A stretch of DNA of 13,249 bases from an uncultured Bacilli bacterium (GTDB taxonomy: Bacteria; Bacillota_I; Bacilli_A; RF39; UBA660): positions 1-13,249 of the forward strand of contig CANQSC010000030.1 of assembly GCA_947626445.1 (NCBI GenBank). Reading direction: 5' to 3'. The notes beneath the pieces are model-generated. The model was not told the DNA's origin and did no database searches. It worked only from the letters and a program-made list of their open reading frames with translations. Shown piece by piece: positions 6,096 through 13,128 of the stretch. The position numbers were made by a program, and so were the translations under genes. The number at the start of each line of letters is the position of its first letter. Within the stretch, counting starts at the first letter, position 1.

Positions 6096-8522
6096 ATGTT
6101 AGATAAGAAATATGATGCCAAAGAAAAAGAAAGTAAATGGTTAAATTATTGGCAAGAAAATAAAATTTATGAATTTAAACCTGATGAAAGAGAAGTTTTT
6201 TCAATTGATACGCCACCACCAACAGTAAATGGCAAAATTCATATCGGACATATTTTTTCATATTCTCAAACAGAAATGATCGCGCGTTATAAAAGACTTA
6301 GAGGATATAATATCTTTTATCCTTTTGGGTTTGATGATAATGGTTTACCAAGTGAAAGATTAGTTGAAAAAGAACAAGGAAAGAAAGCCCATGAAATAGG
6401 TAGAGAAGAATTTTCCAAACTTTGTTATGAAACAACTGATAAATATGAAGAAGAATTTCAACAATTATTTAGTAAAATGGGAGTAAGTACAGATTGGGAT
6501 ATACATTATAAAACGGTTAGTCCATCAACAATTAAAATTAGTCAAACATCATTTTTAGATTTAGCTAGCAAAGGTCATTGTTATCATAAAGAAAGTCCAG
6601 CTTTATGGTGTAATGAATGTTTAACTTCAATTGCTCAAGCTGAACTAGAAACCAAAACAATTAAAACAACTTTTAATTATATTAAATTTAAAACGGTTGA
6701 AGATAATGAAGAATTTATTATTGCGACCACTAGACCAGAATTATTGCCAGCAATAGTATGTGTTTTTGTAAATCCTAATGATACAGCACATAACTCTTTA
6801 ATTGGTAAAACTGCTCATATTCCCGTAATTGATGTTGATGTGCCAATTATTGGTGATGAAAAAGTTGATGCTGATAAAGGTACAGGAGTAGTTATGTGTT
6901 GTACTTTTGGTGATCAAACCGATATTTTCTGGTGGAAAAAGTATAATTTGCCTTTAAAATATATTTTTACAGATGATGGTCGAATTGTTGATTCCATAAA
7001 AAATTATGGAGGATTAAAAATTAAAGAAGCTAGAAAACAAATTATTGAAGATTTAGATCAAGCTGGCTTTGTAGTTAAAATAGAAGAACTAGAACATGAA
7101 GTTCAAACTCATGAAAGATGTGGCAAAGAAGTAGAATATGCCGTAATGAAACAATGGTTCATTGATATTATGAATCATAAAGAAGATTTCTTAAAAATTG
7201 GTAATGAAATTAATTGGTATCCAGAACATATGCATAATAGATATGATGAATGGGTAAATAATATTGCTTGGGATTGGTGCATATCAAGACAAAGATATTT
7301 TGGCGTACCATTTCCTGTATGGTATTGTAAAGAATGTGGTGAACCAATATTTGCTAAAAAAGAAGATTTGCCTGTTAATCCAATAGTCGATAAACCTAGT
7401 ATAGAAAAATGTCCTAATTGTCATTGTAGCGAATTTATTCCTGAAACAGATGTTATGGATACTTGGGCAACTTCTTCAGTAACACCTTTAATCAATATGC
7501 GTTATGGAGAAAAAGATAATTATGAAAAATTTCTAAAACCAATGAGTCTTAGAACTAATGCCTCAGAAATTATTAGAACTTGGGATTTTTATACCATTGT
7601 TAAAAGTTTTTATCATTTTGGTACTCGTCCTTGGAATAATGTAATGATTTCCGGATTTGTTATGGCAGATAAAGGCGAAAAAATTAGTAAATCAAAAGGT
7701 AATAGTAATGTTGAACCTATAAAATTAATTGAACAATACTCAGCTGATGTCATAAGATATTGGGCCGGTTCAGGAAGACTTGGTACTGATATTGTATTTA
7801 GTGAAGAAACGCTTCTAAGAGGTAAAAAATTAATTAATAAAATATGGAATGTTTCTAAATTTATTGAAATGCATTTACAAGATTATAAAGATAAAGAATT
7901 TAAAGATTTTGAATATGTCGATAAATGGATATTAGGAATATTCCAAGATATGGAAAAAGGTTTTATAAAATATTTAGATGAATATGAAGTAGGACTTGCT
8001 TTAAATCATTTAGAAAAATTCTTTTGGAATTTCTGTGACAATTATATTGAAATTGTTAAACATCGTTTATATCGTCCAGAAGAATTTGGAGAAATATCAA
8101 GATATTCAGGTCAAAAAACAATATATATAATTTTATATAAATTATTACAAGATTTTAGTATTTTCTTTCCATTTATTACCGAAGAAATATATCAAGAGTT
8201 ATATCATGATGCTAAATCAATTCATTTAACAGAAATTAAACCACTTGATTATAATTTTGATAAAGAAGTTAAAAATGGTAATGATATGGTTTTAATTATT
8301 AGTGAAGCAAGAGGTGAAAAATCTAATAATAATGTTTCATTAAAGACCCCAATTAAAAATTTAGATTTAAGTTTAAATGCAGATTTAAAAGAAGCAATAG
8401 AATTATCAAAAAAAGACTTTAAAGCAACTTTATTTATTGAAAATTTAAATATTAAAGATGTTAAAGATGGTTATTCAATAGATAATATTGAATTAAATTT
8501 AGAAACTGAAAAAGAAGATTAG
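6096..8522 (+). CDS. valS: Valyl-tRNA synthetase, archaeal/rickettsial-like type
   Basis: 808 residues; attaches valine to tRNA-Val in the cytoplasm. Class I signatures are complete: HIGH at 49-52 and KISKS at 529-533. The editing (CP1) domain has TTRPE at 211-215 and GTGVVM further on. Zinc-type Cys pairs are C172-x2-C175, C411-x2-C414 and C439-x2-C442. The N-terminal block reads PPTVNGKIHIGHIFSYSQ and then FYPFGFDDNGLPSE. Ordinary bacterial ValRS reads PPPNVTGxLHMGHA and PGTDHAGIATQ, whereas this form resembles archaeal and Rickettsia ValRS. The protein is shorter than usual bacterial ValRS and no long C-terminal coiled coil is evident. SD AAGGGAAG (6083-6090) precedes the ATG. The T-box leader with a Val specifier supports the valine assignment over Ile or Leu. 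Ancient transfer is possible; base use matches the neighbours, so it is well ameliorated. Confidence 0.93.
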   Translation: MLDKKYDAKEKESKWLNYWQENKIYEFKPDEREVFSIDTPPPTVNGKIHIGHIFSYSQTEMIARYKRLRGYNIFYPFGFDDNGLPSERLVEKEQGKKAHEIGREEFSKLCYETTDKYEEEFQQLFSKMGVSTDWDIHYKTVSPSTIKISQTSFLDLASKGHCYHKESPALWCNECLTSIAQAELETKTIKTTFNYIKFKTVEDNEEFIIATTRPELLPAIVCVFVNPNDTAHNSLIGKTAHIPVIDVDVPIIGDEKVDADKGTGVVMCCTFGDQTDIFWWKKYNLPLKYIFTDDGRIVDSIKNYGGLKIKEARKQIIEDLDQAGFVVKIEELEHEVQTHERCGKEVEYAVMKQWFIDIMNHKEDFLKIGNEINWYPEHMHNRYDEWVNNIAWDWCISRQRYFGVPFPVWYCKECGEPIFAKKEDLPVNPIVDKPSIEKCPNCHCSEFIPETDVMDTWATSSVTPLINMRYGEKDNYEKFLKPMSLRTNASEIIRTWDFYTIVKSFYHFGTRPWNNVMISGFVMADKGEKISKSKGNSNVEPIKLIEQYSADVIRYWAGSGRLGTDIVFSEETLLRGKKLINKIWNVSKFIEMHLQDYKDKEFKDFEYVDKWILGIFQDMEKGFIKYLDEYEVGLALNHLEKFFWNFCDNYIEIVKHRLYRPEEFGEISRYSGQKTIYIILYKLLQDFSIFFPFITEEIYQELYHDAKSIHLTEIKPLDYNFDKEVKNGNDMVLIISEARGEKSNNNVSLKTPIKNLDLSLNADLKEAIELSKKDFKATLFIENLNIKDVKDGYSIDNIELNLETEKED

Positions 8523-8541
8523 CAACATCCTAATTTTCTTT

Positions 8542-9627
8542 TCATTTGCTTCTTGAAATATTTAAAATTATTCCCATTGATATCATTGTTACTAATAAAC
8601 TACTTCCGCCATAACTAAAAAAGGGTAGAGTTACACCTGTAACTGGGATAAGACCAATGACTACACTTAAATTTAAAACAGCTTGAATAACAATGCCTAT
8701 TCCTAAACCAAAAGCTAAAAATTTACCAAATAAATCATTTGTTTTTAAAGAAATTTTAACTGTTCGATAAAAGATAAAACCAAAGAAACTTGTAACAATT
8801 AAAACCCCTAAAAAGCCAAATTCTTCGGAAATAATTGAGAAAATAAAATCGGTTTGAGGTTCAGGAAGATAAAAATGTTTTTGATGAGAATTTAAAAAAC
8901 CTTGACCAAGAAGTCCACCTGGACCAATAGCATACAATGATTGAATAATTTGAAACCCACTTCCTAAGGGGTCAGACCACGGATTTAAAAATGAAACTAT
9001 TCTTGCCATACGGTAAGGTGCTACAATAATTAAGGCTACAATTCCTAATAAACCAACTAAACCAATTTTTAAGAAAAAAGATACTTTAACACCACTGATA
9101 AAAATTAAAGATATTAAAGTTAAAACAATAACCATTGCGGTTCCAAAATCTGGTTCTAACATAATGAGTAAAAAGAAAACCATAATTACGAAAAGAATTG
9201 GTAAAACCCCTTTTTTAATACTTCGTAATTCTTTTTTATTACTACTTAAATATTTAGCCGTATAAATAATTAAACCAATTTTGGCAAATTCACTTGGTTG
9301 AATACCTAAACCGCCAATACCAAACCAACTTCTAGAACCATTTCTCACACTACCAATTCCGGGTATTAAAACTAAAGTTAAAAGAATAAAACAAATACCT
9401 AAAATTAAATTAGCTTTTTTCTTAAAAAAATTATAATCAATTTTACTTATTACATACATTAAAATAGCTCCTATAAGAAAAAAGATACTTTGACTTTTAA
9501 CAAACTTAAAAGCATCATGAAATTTATACTCAGCCCAAATACTACTAGCTGAATAAATCATTACAATCCCAAAAATAGCTATTATTAAAACCATTATAAA
9601 TAGGGTGCGATCAAATTTTTTATTCAT
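8542..9627 (-). CDS. ftsW: FtsW/SpoVE-type SEDS peptidoglycan glycosyltransferase
   Basis: 361 residues from the ATG at 9627. GAG about 9 nt upstream fits this ATG; an in-frame TTG at 9636 would have no spacing. A polytopic membrane protein that polymerises lipid II into glycan strands at the septum with a partner class B PBP. Family motifs: IYSASS near helix 1, NGSRSW (97-102) before GIQPSEFAK, EPDFGTA, NPWSDPLGSGFQIIQSLYAIGPGG, then LPEPQTDFIFSIISEE with the catalytic-type Asp260, and near the end PVTGVTLPFFSYGGSS and ILNISR. The last motif and the early IYSASS favour FtsW/SpoVE over RodA. It converges on valS (19 bp between the stops, no clear terminator) and diverges from murG, whereas ftsW and murG are usually in the same direction in dcw clusters. 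Confidence 0.88.
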   Translation of the reverse strand: MNKKFDRTLFIMVLIIAIFGIVMIYSASSIWAEYKFHDAFKFVKSQSIFFLIGAILMYVISKIDYNFFKKKANLILGICFILLTLVLIPGIGSVRNGSRSWFGIGGLGIQPSEFAKIGLIIYTAKYLSSNKKELRSIKKGVLPILFVIMVFFLLIMLEPDFGTAMVIVLTLISLIFISGVKVSFFLKIGLVGLLGIVALIIVAPYRMARIVSFLNPWSDPLGSGFQIIQSLYAIGPGGLLGQGFLNSHQKHFYLPEPQTDFIFSIISEEFGFLGVLIVTSFFGFIFYRTVKISLKTNDLFGKFLAFGLGIGIVIQAVLNLSVVIGLIPVTGVTLPFFSYGGSSLLVTMISMGIILNISRSK

Positions 9628-9645
9628 AAATATCAACTCTAATTA

Positions 9646-9651
9646 AGTATA
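9646..9651 (-). promoter_or_regulatory. Possible -10 of ftsW
   Basis: TATACT on the minus strand (9651-9646) lies 18 nt before the ftsW ATG at 9627. No convincing -35 is present at the right distance; a perfect TTGACA (9694-9689) is too far away to pair with it. Weak call. Confidence 0.3.
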
Positions 9652-9730
9652 TGAAAAAAGAAGCAAAAAAAGTAAATAGCCAAGTTTATGTCAAATAAAT
9701 AATATTTTTCGTCTAAGTTTAATAATATTT

Positions 9731-9739
9731 TGATATACT
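9731..9739 (+). promoter_or_regulatory. Extended -10 promoter of the murG-ftsQ cluster
   Basis: TGATATACT is an extended -10 (TG-n-TATACT) 23 bp before the murG start, with no good -35. It lies in the 134-bp divergent gap shared with ftsW. Confidence 0.45.
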
Positions 9740-9761
9740 TATTAGTAAGAAGGTGATTGAT

Positions 9762-10844
9762 TTGAAAATTATTGTAACAGCTGGAGGAACAATGGGTCAT
9801 ATTAATCCAGCATTAGCAATCATAGATGAATTTAAAAAAAATGAACCTAATTTAGAAGTATTATATATTGGTACTCATAATCGAATGGAAAAAGATTTAA
9901 TTCCTAAGTTAGGTATAAAGTATATTCCAATTACCATTTATGGTTTTACGAAAAATATATTTTTAGATTTTAAAAATATCTTTTGTATAAATTCAGCAAT
10001 TAAAAAATGTCGGAAAATTATGAGTGATTTTAAACCTGATGTTGTTATTGGGGTCGGAGGATATGTTACTTATCCGGTTTTAAAAGCAGCTAAAGAATTA
10101 AATATTAAAACTTTTATTCATGAACAAAATAGTATTCCAGGTAAAAGTAATAAAATGATTGCTAAATATGCCGATTTAATTGGGGTAACTTTCTTAAAAA
10201 GTAAAGAATATTTTGAAACTAATGGGCAAATTATTTATACTGGTCATCCTAGTGGGGCAAAAGCCTTAAAAGTGCCTAAAAAAGATAAAAAAGAATTAGG
10301 TTTAACGGTTGGTAAAAGATTAATTACATTTGTCGCAGGTTCTCTAGGTAGTGATTCTCTAAATAACAAAGTTAAAAAATATTTAATGAATATTGGTAGT
10401 AAAGATTATGAAGTATGTTATATTACCGGAAAAATGCATTATGAAGAATTTACTAAAAATACTAATTTTCCTAAAAATGTTAAAGTTTTACCATACTTAG
10501 AGGAATTGCCAGGTTTACTTAAAATTTCTGATATAGTGGTATCAAGAGCCGGTGCTGGTAGTTTATCAGAAATTCTGGCTTTAGAAATACCTTCGATAAT
10601 TATTCCTAGTCCTAATGTCGCTAATAATCATCAATACTATAATGCCAAAGAACTAGCCAATAAAGAATGTATTATATTATTAGAAGAAAAAGATATAACA
10701 CCCAAAAAATTAGAAGAAGAAATTGATAATTTATTAGAAGATTCTAGGAAAAGAGCCCATATGAAAGCTTTAATGCATGAAGAGTCCACCTTTAACAGTG
10801 CACATATTATTTATACGGAAATTAAAAAATTAATAAGGGAGTGA
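9762..10844 (+). CDS. murG: MurG, UDP-GlcNAc:lipid I N-acetylglucosaminyltransferase
   Basis: 360 residues with a TTG start at 9762. The upstream GTG at 9753 is part of the SD AAGGTGAT (9750-9757); starting at TTG gives the classic MurG N-terminus MKIIVTAGGTMGHINPA. The enzyme adds GlcNAc to lipid I, making lipid II on the inner face of the membrane. A GT-B fold is indicated by the first glycine loop (residues 7-17), VVIGVGGYVTYPVL, HEQNSIPGKSNK, the second loop AGSLGSDSLN (192-201), SRAGAGSLSE (261-270), and PSPNVANNHQYYNA with H290 and Q291 near the UDP-GlcNAc site. The first loop has AGGTMGHINPA where most MurG have GGTGGHIYPA or similar; the key His13 is kept. First gene of a forward cluster with an unknown membrane protein, ftsQ and queH. 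Confidence 0.93.
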   Translation: MKIIVTAGGTMGHINPALAIIDEFKKNEPNLEVLYIGTHNRMEKDLIPKLGIKYIPITIYGFTKNIFLDFKNIFCINSAIKKCRKIMSDFKPDVVIGVGGYVTYPVLKAAKELNIKTFIHEQNSIPGKSNKMIAKYADLIGVTFLKSKEYFETNGQIIYTGHPSGAKALKVPKKDKKELGLTVGKRLITFVAGSLGSDSLNNKVKKYLMNIGSKDYEVCYITGKMHYEEFTKNTNFPKNVKVLPYLEELPGLLKISDIVVSRAGAGSLSEILALEIPSIIIPSPNVANNHQYYNAKELANKECIILLEEKDITPKKLEEEIDNLLEDSRKRAHMKALMHEESTFNSAHIIYTEIKKLIRE

Positions 10845-10850
10845 TAATTT

Positions 10851-11417
10851 TTGAAAAAAGAACAATTTGAATTCTGCATAAATTTTTATGAAATATGTAA
10901 ACAATATCTAAAAGAAGAAATTGATATAGATAAAAAAGATAACTATGAAACAGACCAAGTTAAAATAAAATTATTTAAAAAATTGAAAAAAGAATTAGAA
11001 GAATTATTAAATAAGGGCGATCTTATTAAACAAAATGATGTTATTATTTTAGATGATTTTTATGATGCTTATGACTTAGCCCAAATGCTTCATACTTATA
11101 TTGATTGTATTCCTGAACATAAAGTTTATCTTTTAAGAGAACTATTTACTTTTTTAAAAAAATATAAAAACAAAATAGATGAAAATGAATATTTAAATTT
11201 GTGGCAAACAAAAATAATATTAGAAGAGAAAAAAGAAAACTTAAACAAAGTAATAGTAAATACTAGATTAAAAAGAAAAATTATAATTACTTTAATTCTT
11301 ACAGGAACCATAACTACTGGAGCCATTTTTTCTCAAACAAAAACTTGCCAAAAAATAATCGATAATATTAATGAATTTTTTATGGAAGAAGAATTTAAAT
11401 TAGAAAGAAAAAAATGA
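10851..11417 (+). CDS. Unknown protein with C-terminal membrane helix
   Basis: 188 residues from a TTG start; SD AAGGGAGTGAT (10836-10846) overlaps the murG stop, so the gene is probably coupled to murG. I do not recognise the family. Residues 1-140 are rich in Lys, Glu and Leu and look fully helical (for example KLFKKLKKELEELLNKGD, then DDFYDAYDLAQMLHTYID, then ELFTFLKKYKNKID). One hydrophobic segment at about 143-160 follows RLKRK, and a short charged tail (EEEFKLERKK) ends the protein. By the positive-inside rule the helical part is cytoplasmic. Position between murG and ftsQ suggests a wall or division role, but this is inference only. A terminator follows directly. Confidence 0.6.
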   Translation: MKKEQFEFCINFYEICKQYLKEEIDIDKKDNYETDQVKIKLFKKLKKELEELLNKGDLIKQNDVIILDDFYDAYDLAQMLHTYIDCIPEHKVYLLRELFTFLKKYKNKIDENEYLNLWQTKIILEEKKENLNKVIVNTRLKRKIIITLILTGTITTGAIFSQTKTCQKIIDNINEFFMEEEFKLERKK

Positions 11418-11448
11418 ATGTCTAAACATGTTAAGTTTAGTCATTTTT
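11418..11448 (+). terminator. Intrinsic terminator after the murG pair
   Basis: ATGTCTAAAC (11418-11427) and GTTTAGTCAT (11435-11444) form a 10-position stem with one T-T mismatch and a 7-nt loop, followed by a T run to 11448. It starts one base after the stop codon of the 188-residue protein. Confidence 0.7.
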
Positions 11449-11480
11449 ATTATAGATAGATGTTCAAATATTATTTTTTT

Positions 11481-11489
11481 TGATAAAAT
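11481..11489 (+). promoter_or_regulatory. Extended -10 promoter of ftsQ-queH
   Basis: TGATAAAAT (TG-n-TAAAAT) lies 20 bp before the ftsQ ATG and after the terminator at 11418-11448. It resembles the murG promoter (TGATATACT); no good -35 is seen. Confidence 0.45.
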
Positions 11490-11509
11490 GAAAATAGATT
11501 GGTGAAAAT

Positions 11510-12214
11510 ATGAAAAATAAAAAGAAAAAAATTAAACGTAAGATTAAATGGAAAAGTATATTTAAAATATTGATAATTTTTATTATAATGGGCTTAATTT
11601 ATTTAATGATTAAAATAATTCCCACCAATCATATAGTGGTTAAAGGAAATAATTATGTTACTGATGAAGAAATCATAAATAGTTCGTTATATCAAGATTA
11701 TCCTTGTCTTTATTGTGTTAATAATCATAATATTAAAAAATCTTTATTAAATAATCCATTTATTAATGATGTTAAAATTAAAAGGAATTTATTAGGAGAA
11801 TTAACAATTATTGTTGATGAAGCAAGGCCTTTATTTTTTAATCGTGATAAAAATCGTTTAATTTTGAGTAATTTTAAAGAAGTTGAAACTAATAATTTAC
11901 AGGGGGTTCCAATTCTTACAAATTATGTACCTGATGAATTATATGAAAAATTAATTAATGGCTTTAATAAATTAGATAAAGATGTTATATCTTTAATAAG
12001 TGAAATAATTTATGATCCCTGGAAAAATGGCGATGTAGTAATAGATGAGACAAGATTCTTTTTACAAATGAATGATGGTAATCATGTTTATACTAATACT
12101 ATACATTTAGATAAATTAAATAATTATATTGACATTTATGCAACATTAGAAGGAAAAAAAGGAACCTTGTATTTAGATTCTTCTAGTGATAAAATATCGT
12201 TTAGTTTATTTTAA
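11510..12214 (+). CDS. ftsQ: FtsQ/DivIB cell division protein
   Basis: 234 residues; a bitopic divisome protein that links FtsL and FtsB/DivIC to the septal synthase. Residues 1-16 are strongly basic (KNKKKKIKRKIKWK), one membrane helix spans about 17-37, and then a POTRA-type domain follows: NHIVVKGNNYVTDEEIINSS, then NPFINDVKIKRNLLGELTIIVDEARPLFF, the usual signature (weak-paired strand, helix, P-F/W-V/I-x-x-V/I-K-I-x-R). The beta domain after it ends with GKKGTLYLDSSSDKISFSLF. C66 and C69 (PCLYC) in the POTRA helix region could form a disulfide outside the cell. GGTG at 11501-11504 serves as SD. The ORF is short compared with B. subtilis DivIB because it lacks a long C-terminal tail. Called ftsQ by family; divIB is the Firmicute name. 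Confidence 0.82.
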   Translation: MKNKKKKIKRKIKWKSIFKILIIFIIMGLIYLMIKIIPTNHIVVKGNNYVTDEEIINSSLYQDYPCLYCVNNHNIKKSLLNNPFINDVKIKRNLLGELTIIVDEARPLFFNRDKNRLILSNFKEVETNNLQGVPILTNYVPDELYEKLINGFNKLDKDVISLISEIIYDPWKNGDVVIDETRFFLQMNDGNHVYTNTIHLDKLNNYIDIYATLEGKKGTLYLDSSSDKISFSLF

Positions 12215-12226
12215 TGGGTGATCTAA

Positions 12227-12814
12227 ATGAATTATCATAAAGAAATGTTGAGTATTATTAGTAATTTAGAAAAAAAAGAAAAGCTTCTTTTACATACTTG
12301 CTGTGCACCTTGCTCAACAACTGTTTTAATGGCTTTAAAAGATTATTTTGATATAACGGTATTATACTATAATCCGAATATTGAACCAGAAGAAGAATAT
12401 CTAAAAAGAAAAGAAGAACAAAAAAGACTATTAAAAGAATTTAATATTAAATTTTTAGATTGCGATTATGATGGGAAATCTTTTAAAGAAATTGCTAAAG
12501 GTTTAGAAGAAGAAAAAGAAAGAGGAAGACGTTGCTATAAATGTTATCATTTAAGACTTTCTTATACAGCTAAAAAAGCAAAAGAGTTAGGTTTTACTTA
12601 TTTTGGAACTAGTTTAACTGTAAGTCCATATAAAGTAAGTAATTGGATTAATGAAATAGGTAGTAATTTAAGTAAAGAATATAATGTTAAATTTTTATTT
12701 AGTGATTTTAAAAAAGAAAATGGTTATTTAAAAAGTATTGAATATTCTAAAAAATATCATTTATATCGTCAAAATTATTGTGGATGTATTTATTCTAAAA
12801 ATAAAATAATATAA
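12227..12814 (+). CDS. queH: QueH, epoxyqueuosine reductase
   Basis: 195 residues (former DUF208). QueH reduces epoxyqueuosine to queuosine in tRNA, the last step of queuosine biosynthesis, replacing the unrelated QueG. The family cysteines are all present: HTCCAPCS with C25, C26 and C29; RRCYKC with C103 and C106; YCGC with C185 and C187. Together with the fold they hold the iron-sulfur cluster and metal site. Other family stretches are LYYNPNIEPEEEYLKR, the RxxRCYxCYxLRL segment, and FGTSLTVSPYKVSNWINEIG. SD GGGTGAT (12216-12222) lies just after the ftsQ stop, so it is probably cotranscribed and coupled with ftsQ. No other queuosine gene is in the window. Confidence 0.92.
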   Translation: MNYHKEMLSIISNLEKKEKLLLHTCCAPCSTTVLMALKDYFDITVLYYNPNIEPEEEYLKRKEEQKRLLKEFNIKFLDCDYDGKSFKEIAKGLEEEKERGRRCYKCYHLRLSYTAKKAKELGFTYFGTSLTVSPYKVSNWINEIGSNLSKEYNVKFLFSDFKKENGYLKSIEYSKKYHLYRQNYCGCIYSKNKII

Positions 12815-12816
12815 TT

Positions 12817-12845
12817 TTGACAAACAATTATATGTTTGCTATAAT
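12817..12845 (+). promoter_or_regulatory. Consensus promoter of the small toxin-like transcript
   Basis: TTGACA (12817-12822) and TATAAT (12840-12845) are both perfect and exactly 17 bp apart, with TG at 12836-12837 (not an extended -10). It is the strongest promoter in the window and starts only two bases after the queH stop. Transcription should begin near 12852. Confidence 0.85.
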
Positions 12846-12923
12846 GATGTTGGATATACTTATCTAGTGTTAGGTACACTCCCTTTACATAAAATCAAAC
12901 TAATGTAAAAGGAGGTGGTTGCT

Positions 12924-13001
12924 ATGAAAGAACGAGAAAGAATCTTGTATTTTATAATAATCACTTTATTAGTGATAATATTAAAATTAGTATTTAATTA
13001 A
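12924..13001 (+). CDS. 25-residue hydrophobic peptide, putative type I toxin
   Basis: ATG at 12924 behind a near-perfect SD (AAAGGAGGTG at 12908-12917, 8 nt from GGAGG to ATG), stop TAA at 12999-13001. The peptide begins MKERERILYF, continues with a helix built almost only of Ile, Leu, Val and Thr (residues 8-20), and ends KLVFN. A charged, basic N-terminus with a single membrane helix is the usual build of type I toxins that damage the membrane. I do not see the Fst, TxpA/BsrG or Ibs consensus, so it would be a new or unlisted family. It could instead be a small membrane peptide with another role. The convergent antisense RNA and the locked ribosome site are the main reasons for the toxin reading. 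Confidence 0.6.
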   Translation: MKERERILYFIIITLLVIILKLVFN

Positions 13002-13002
13002 T

Positions 13003-13041
13003 AAAAAAAGTACCAACAACACTCATTTGTGTTAAAGGTAC
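13003..13041 (-). terminator. Intrinsic terminator of the antisense RNA
   Basis: On the minus strand GTACC-TTT-AACAC (13041-13037, 13033-13018 region) folds onto GTGTT-GTT-GGTAC: outer stem GTACC/GGTAC (13037-13041 with 13010-13014), inner stem AACAC/GTGTT (13029-13033 with 13018-13022), followed by seven T (13009-13003). It begins directly after the toxin stop codon. Confidence 0.75.
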
Positions 13042-13055
13042 ACAAACCAAACTTT

Positions 13056-13099
13056 GGGAGTGTACTTAACTAATGCAAAAGTTAAGTATATCCTTTTTT
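13056..13099 (+). terminator. Intrinsic terminator of the toxin-like transcript
   Basis: ACTTAACT (13064-13071) and AGTTAAGT (13080-13087) form a perfect 8-bp stem around AATGCAAA; the stem extends outward with G-U pairs and one mismatch to the GGAG at 13057-13060 and TCC at 13091-13093. Six T follow (13094-13099). The same arms can pair with the 5' UTR instead. Confidence 0.8.
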
Positions 13100-13128
13100 A
13101 TTATATGAAGTTTCCTTCATCTGTATAC

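Larger units (their letters stand above)
12852..13099 (+). ncRNA. Small structured mRNA of a putative type I toxin
   Basis: About 250 nt between the consensus promoter and the terminator ending at 13099. The 5' UTR has a hairpin AGTGT-TAGGT-ACACT (12866-12880). It also has a hairpin that hides the ribosome site: TTTACAT (12884-12890) pairs with ATGTAAA (12903-12909), extended by CTCC (12879-12882) pairing with GGAG (12911-12914) across one C-A mismatch. The RNA ends are complementary: GGATATACTTA (12852-12862) with TAAGTATATCC (13083-13093), and GTTAGGTACACTCCC (12869-12883) with GGGAGTGTACTTAAC (13056-13070, one G-U). Closed ends and a hidden SD are usual in type I toxin mRNAs. The pairings are seen; their effect on translation is inference. 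Confidence 0.65.
13003..13122 (-). ncRNA. Convergent antisense RNA, putative type I antitoxin
   Basis: About 120 nt on the minus strand, from a start near 13122 to its own terminator at 13003-13041. It opens with a perfect hairpin ATGAAG-GAAA-CTTCAT (13120-13105) with a GNRA loop, as expected for a stable regulatory RNA. It then crosses the whole terminator and 3' UTR of the sense transcript, so about 97 nt are fully complementary. The stretch complementary to the direct repeat at 13029-13043 can also pair with the copy in the toxin 5' UTR (12867-12879). Boundaries are predicted from promoter and terminator, not measured. Confidence 0.65.

Noticed and set aside
8523..8541. Shared terminator between valS and ftsW
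   Set aside because: No inverted repeat with a T run in the 19-bp gap.
9753..9761. GTG start at 9753 for murG
   Set aside because: It lies inside the SD AAGGTGAT; TTG at 9762 gives the conserved MurG N-terminus.
11126..11326. Minus-strand open frame inside the 188-residue protein gene
   Set aside because: Phe/Lys/Ser-rich reading typical of the reverse of an AT-rich gene.
13082..13120. 12-codon frame starting at the ATG in the antisense RNA
   Set aside because: The ATG is in the 5' hairpin and has no SD; the RNA looks non-coding.
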